The translations under genes were made by a program, and so were the position numbers. Of a stretch of DNA of 5,688 nt, positions 5,171-5,688 are shown piece by piece. The stretch is from CAZMOK01 sp964567785 (GTDB lineage: Bacteria > Bacteroidota > Bacteroidia > Bacteroidales > JAGOPY01), in assembly GCA_964567785.1 (NCBI GenBank), contig CAZMOK010000117.1:1-5688 (forward strand), written 5' to 3'. How positions within the stretch are numbered: position 1 is the stretch's first letter; the number at the start of each line of letters is the position of its first letter. The notes under the pieces are model-generated. The model was not told the DNA's origin. It made no database searches and saw nothing but the letters and a program-made list of their open reading frames with translations.

Positions 5171-5614
5171 ATGTCGATAAGCATTAAAAATAAAAAAGCC
5201 TCCTACCTCTACCATCTCTCCGACGAACTTGAGGCAGGAATCGTGCTTACCGGTACCGAGATCAAGTCGATAAGGGAAGGCAAGGTGAGCTTTGTGGATG
5301 CTTACTGCACATTTGTGAAAGGGGAACTCTATGTAAGGGGATTGCATATTTCGGAATACTCTTACGGAACACACTACAACCACGACCCCAAGCGAGACAG
5401 GAAACTCCTGCTCAACAGGAGGGAGTTAAAGAAACTTGAAACAAAAACAAAAGAAAAAGGGTTCACAATAGTTCCTGTTGTACTTTATATCAATGAGAAC
5501 GGAATTGCGAAGCTAAAGATAGCCCTGGCAAAAGGTAAACAAATGTTTGATAAACGGGAAACGCTAAAGAAGAAGGACCTGCAACGGCAGATCGACAGGA
5601 AAGAAAACTATTAG
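5171..5614 (+). CDS. smpB: SsrA-binding protein SmpB (trans-translation)
   Basis: SmpB is a 147-residue cytoplasmic RNA-binding protein that binds tmRNA (SsrA) and brings it to ribosomes stalled on mRNAs without a stop codon, so the incomplete peptide is tagged for breakdown. Family features in order: NKKASYLYHLSDELEAGIVL (7-26), GTEIKSIREGKVS (28-40), HDPKRDRKLLLNRREL (71-86), AKGK (120-123) and DKR (127-129). The tail is basic (130-147) and would fold in the mRNA channel of the ribosome. The length is normal (about 150-160). An in-frame GTG at 5123 would add 16 residues, but it lies inside the upstream hairpin and ahead of the promoter box, and homologues start near the ATG at 5171. Its own promoter box and the upstream hairpin suggest separate transcription. 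The tmRNA gene itself is not in the window. Confidence 0.97.
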   Translation: MSISIKNKKASYLYHLSDELEAGIVLTGTEIKSIREGKVSFVDAYCTFVKGELYVRGLHISEYSYGTHYNHDPKRDRKLLLNRRELKKLETKTKEKGFTIVPVVLYINENGIAKLKIALAKGKQMFDKRETLKKKDLQRQIDRKENY

Positions 5615-5641
5615 ATTGTCGATTGTCGATTGTGGATTGTC
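5614..5641 (+). repeat. Tandem array of GATTGTC heptamers (4 units)
   Basis: There are four back-to-back 7-bp units: GATTGTC (5614-5620), GATTGTC (5621-5627), GATTGTG (5628-5634) and GATTGTC (5635-5641). The first base is the last base of the smpB stop codon. The array runs into GA and then eight Ts (5644-5651). TGTCGAT copies in the array are complementary to ATCGACA at 5591-5597 near the smpB end, so a hairpin ending at the T8 run could help terminate transcription, although the loop would be about 40 nt. Confidence 0.9.
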
Positions 5642-5660
5642 GATTTTTTTTAGAAATAAA

Positions 5661-5688
5661 TTAAACACTAAACATTAAACACTAAACA
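5661..5688 (+). repeat. Tandem array of YTAAACA heptamers (at least 4 units, runs off the window)
   Basis: Units TTAAACA (5661-5667), CTAAACA (5668-5674), TTAAACA (5675-5681) and CTAAACA (5682-5688) follow each other without gaps, alternating T and C at the first base. The alternation suggests an effective 14-bp unit copied twice. The array reaches the last base of the window, so its true length is unknown. It is only 19 bp from the end of the GATTGTC array and shares its 7-bp period but not its sequence. Confidence 0.88.

Noticed and set aside
4796..5383. 195-codon open frame on the minus strand
   Set aside because: It lies wholly opposite the HMG-CoA-lyase gene, the intergenic hairpin and smpB, all well supported. 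Its translation shows no recognisable domain, so it is a shadow frame.
5614..5688. CRISPR array
   Set aside because: The repeats are 7 bp and directly adjacent, without spacers, and there are no cas genes in the window.

Overview
The window looks like a piece of a Bacteroidota (Bacteroidetes) chromosome. It holds five complete genes, all on the + strand. The evidence for the phylum is a TonB-dependent receptor with an N-terminal carboxypeptidase-regulatory-like domain, almost no Shine-Dalgarno sequences ahead of the starts, and repeated matches to the Bacteroidetes -7 promoter box TAnnTTTG (709-716, 3343-3350, 5144-5151). A near match lies at 15-22. The base composition is moderate, with C-rich third codon positions in the receptor gene and more A/T between genes. 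The genus cannot be read from this sequence.

Layout. (1) 37-711 is an uncharacterised two-domain protein of the DUF434/DUF5616 (COG2454) type. (2) 712-872 is a leader with a clear TPP (thiamine pyrophosphate) riboswitch at 727-803. It is followed by a hairpin that competes with the riboswitch closing helix and by a second AT-rich hairpin ending just before the next start codon. (3) 873-3284 is a TonB-dependent outer-membrane receptor, by context a thiamine (or thiamine derivative) importer. (4) 3285-3377 holds a terminator-like hairpin and a promoter box. (5) 3378-4214 is a prohibitin-like SPFH membrane protein. (6) 4229-5104 is an HMG-CoA-lyase-like enzyme, 14 nt downstream and probably co-transcribed with the SPFH gene. 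(7) A GC-rich hairpin and promoter box lead into smpB (5171-5614). (8) 5614-5688 holds two different 7-bp tandem arrays separated by a T8 run; the second reaches the window edge.

How the genes fit together. The riboswitch and receptor form one regulatory unit: TPP sensed in the cytoplasm should repress the outer-membrane protein that brings thiamine into the periplasm. The inner-membrane transporter (PnuT) and kinase that often accompany such receptors are not next to it here. The remaining genes look like a loosely connected housekeeping run (membrane organisation, HMG-CoA cleavage, ribosome rescue), with separate promoters for the SPFH-HMGL pair and for smpB.

The observations most worth a second look are: a 15-nt exact copy of the riboswitch pyrophosphate-sensor arm at the stop codon of the receptor it controls, built into a terminator-like hairpin; a possible P1/anti-P1 switch in the leader; an A_AAA_AAG slippery heptamer with a downstream hairpin at the DUF434/DUF5616 domain junction; and the paired heptamer arrays after smpB. 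I see no clear undescribed multi-gene system such as a defence island, a mobile element or a CRISPR array.
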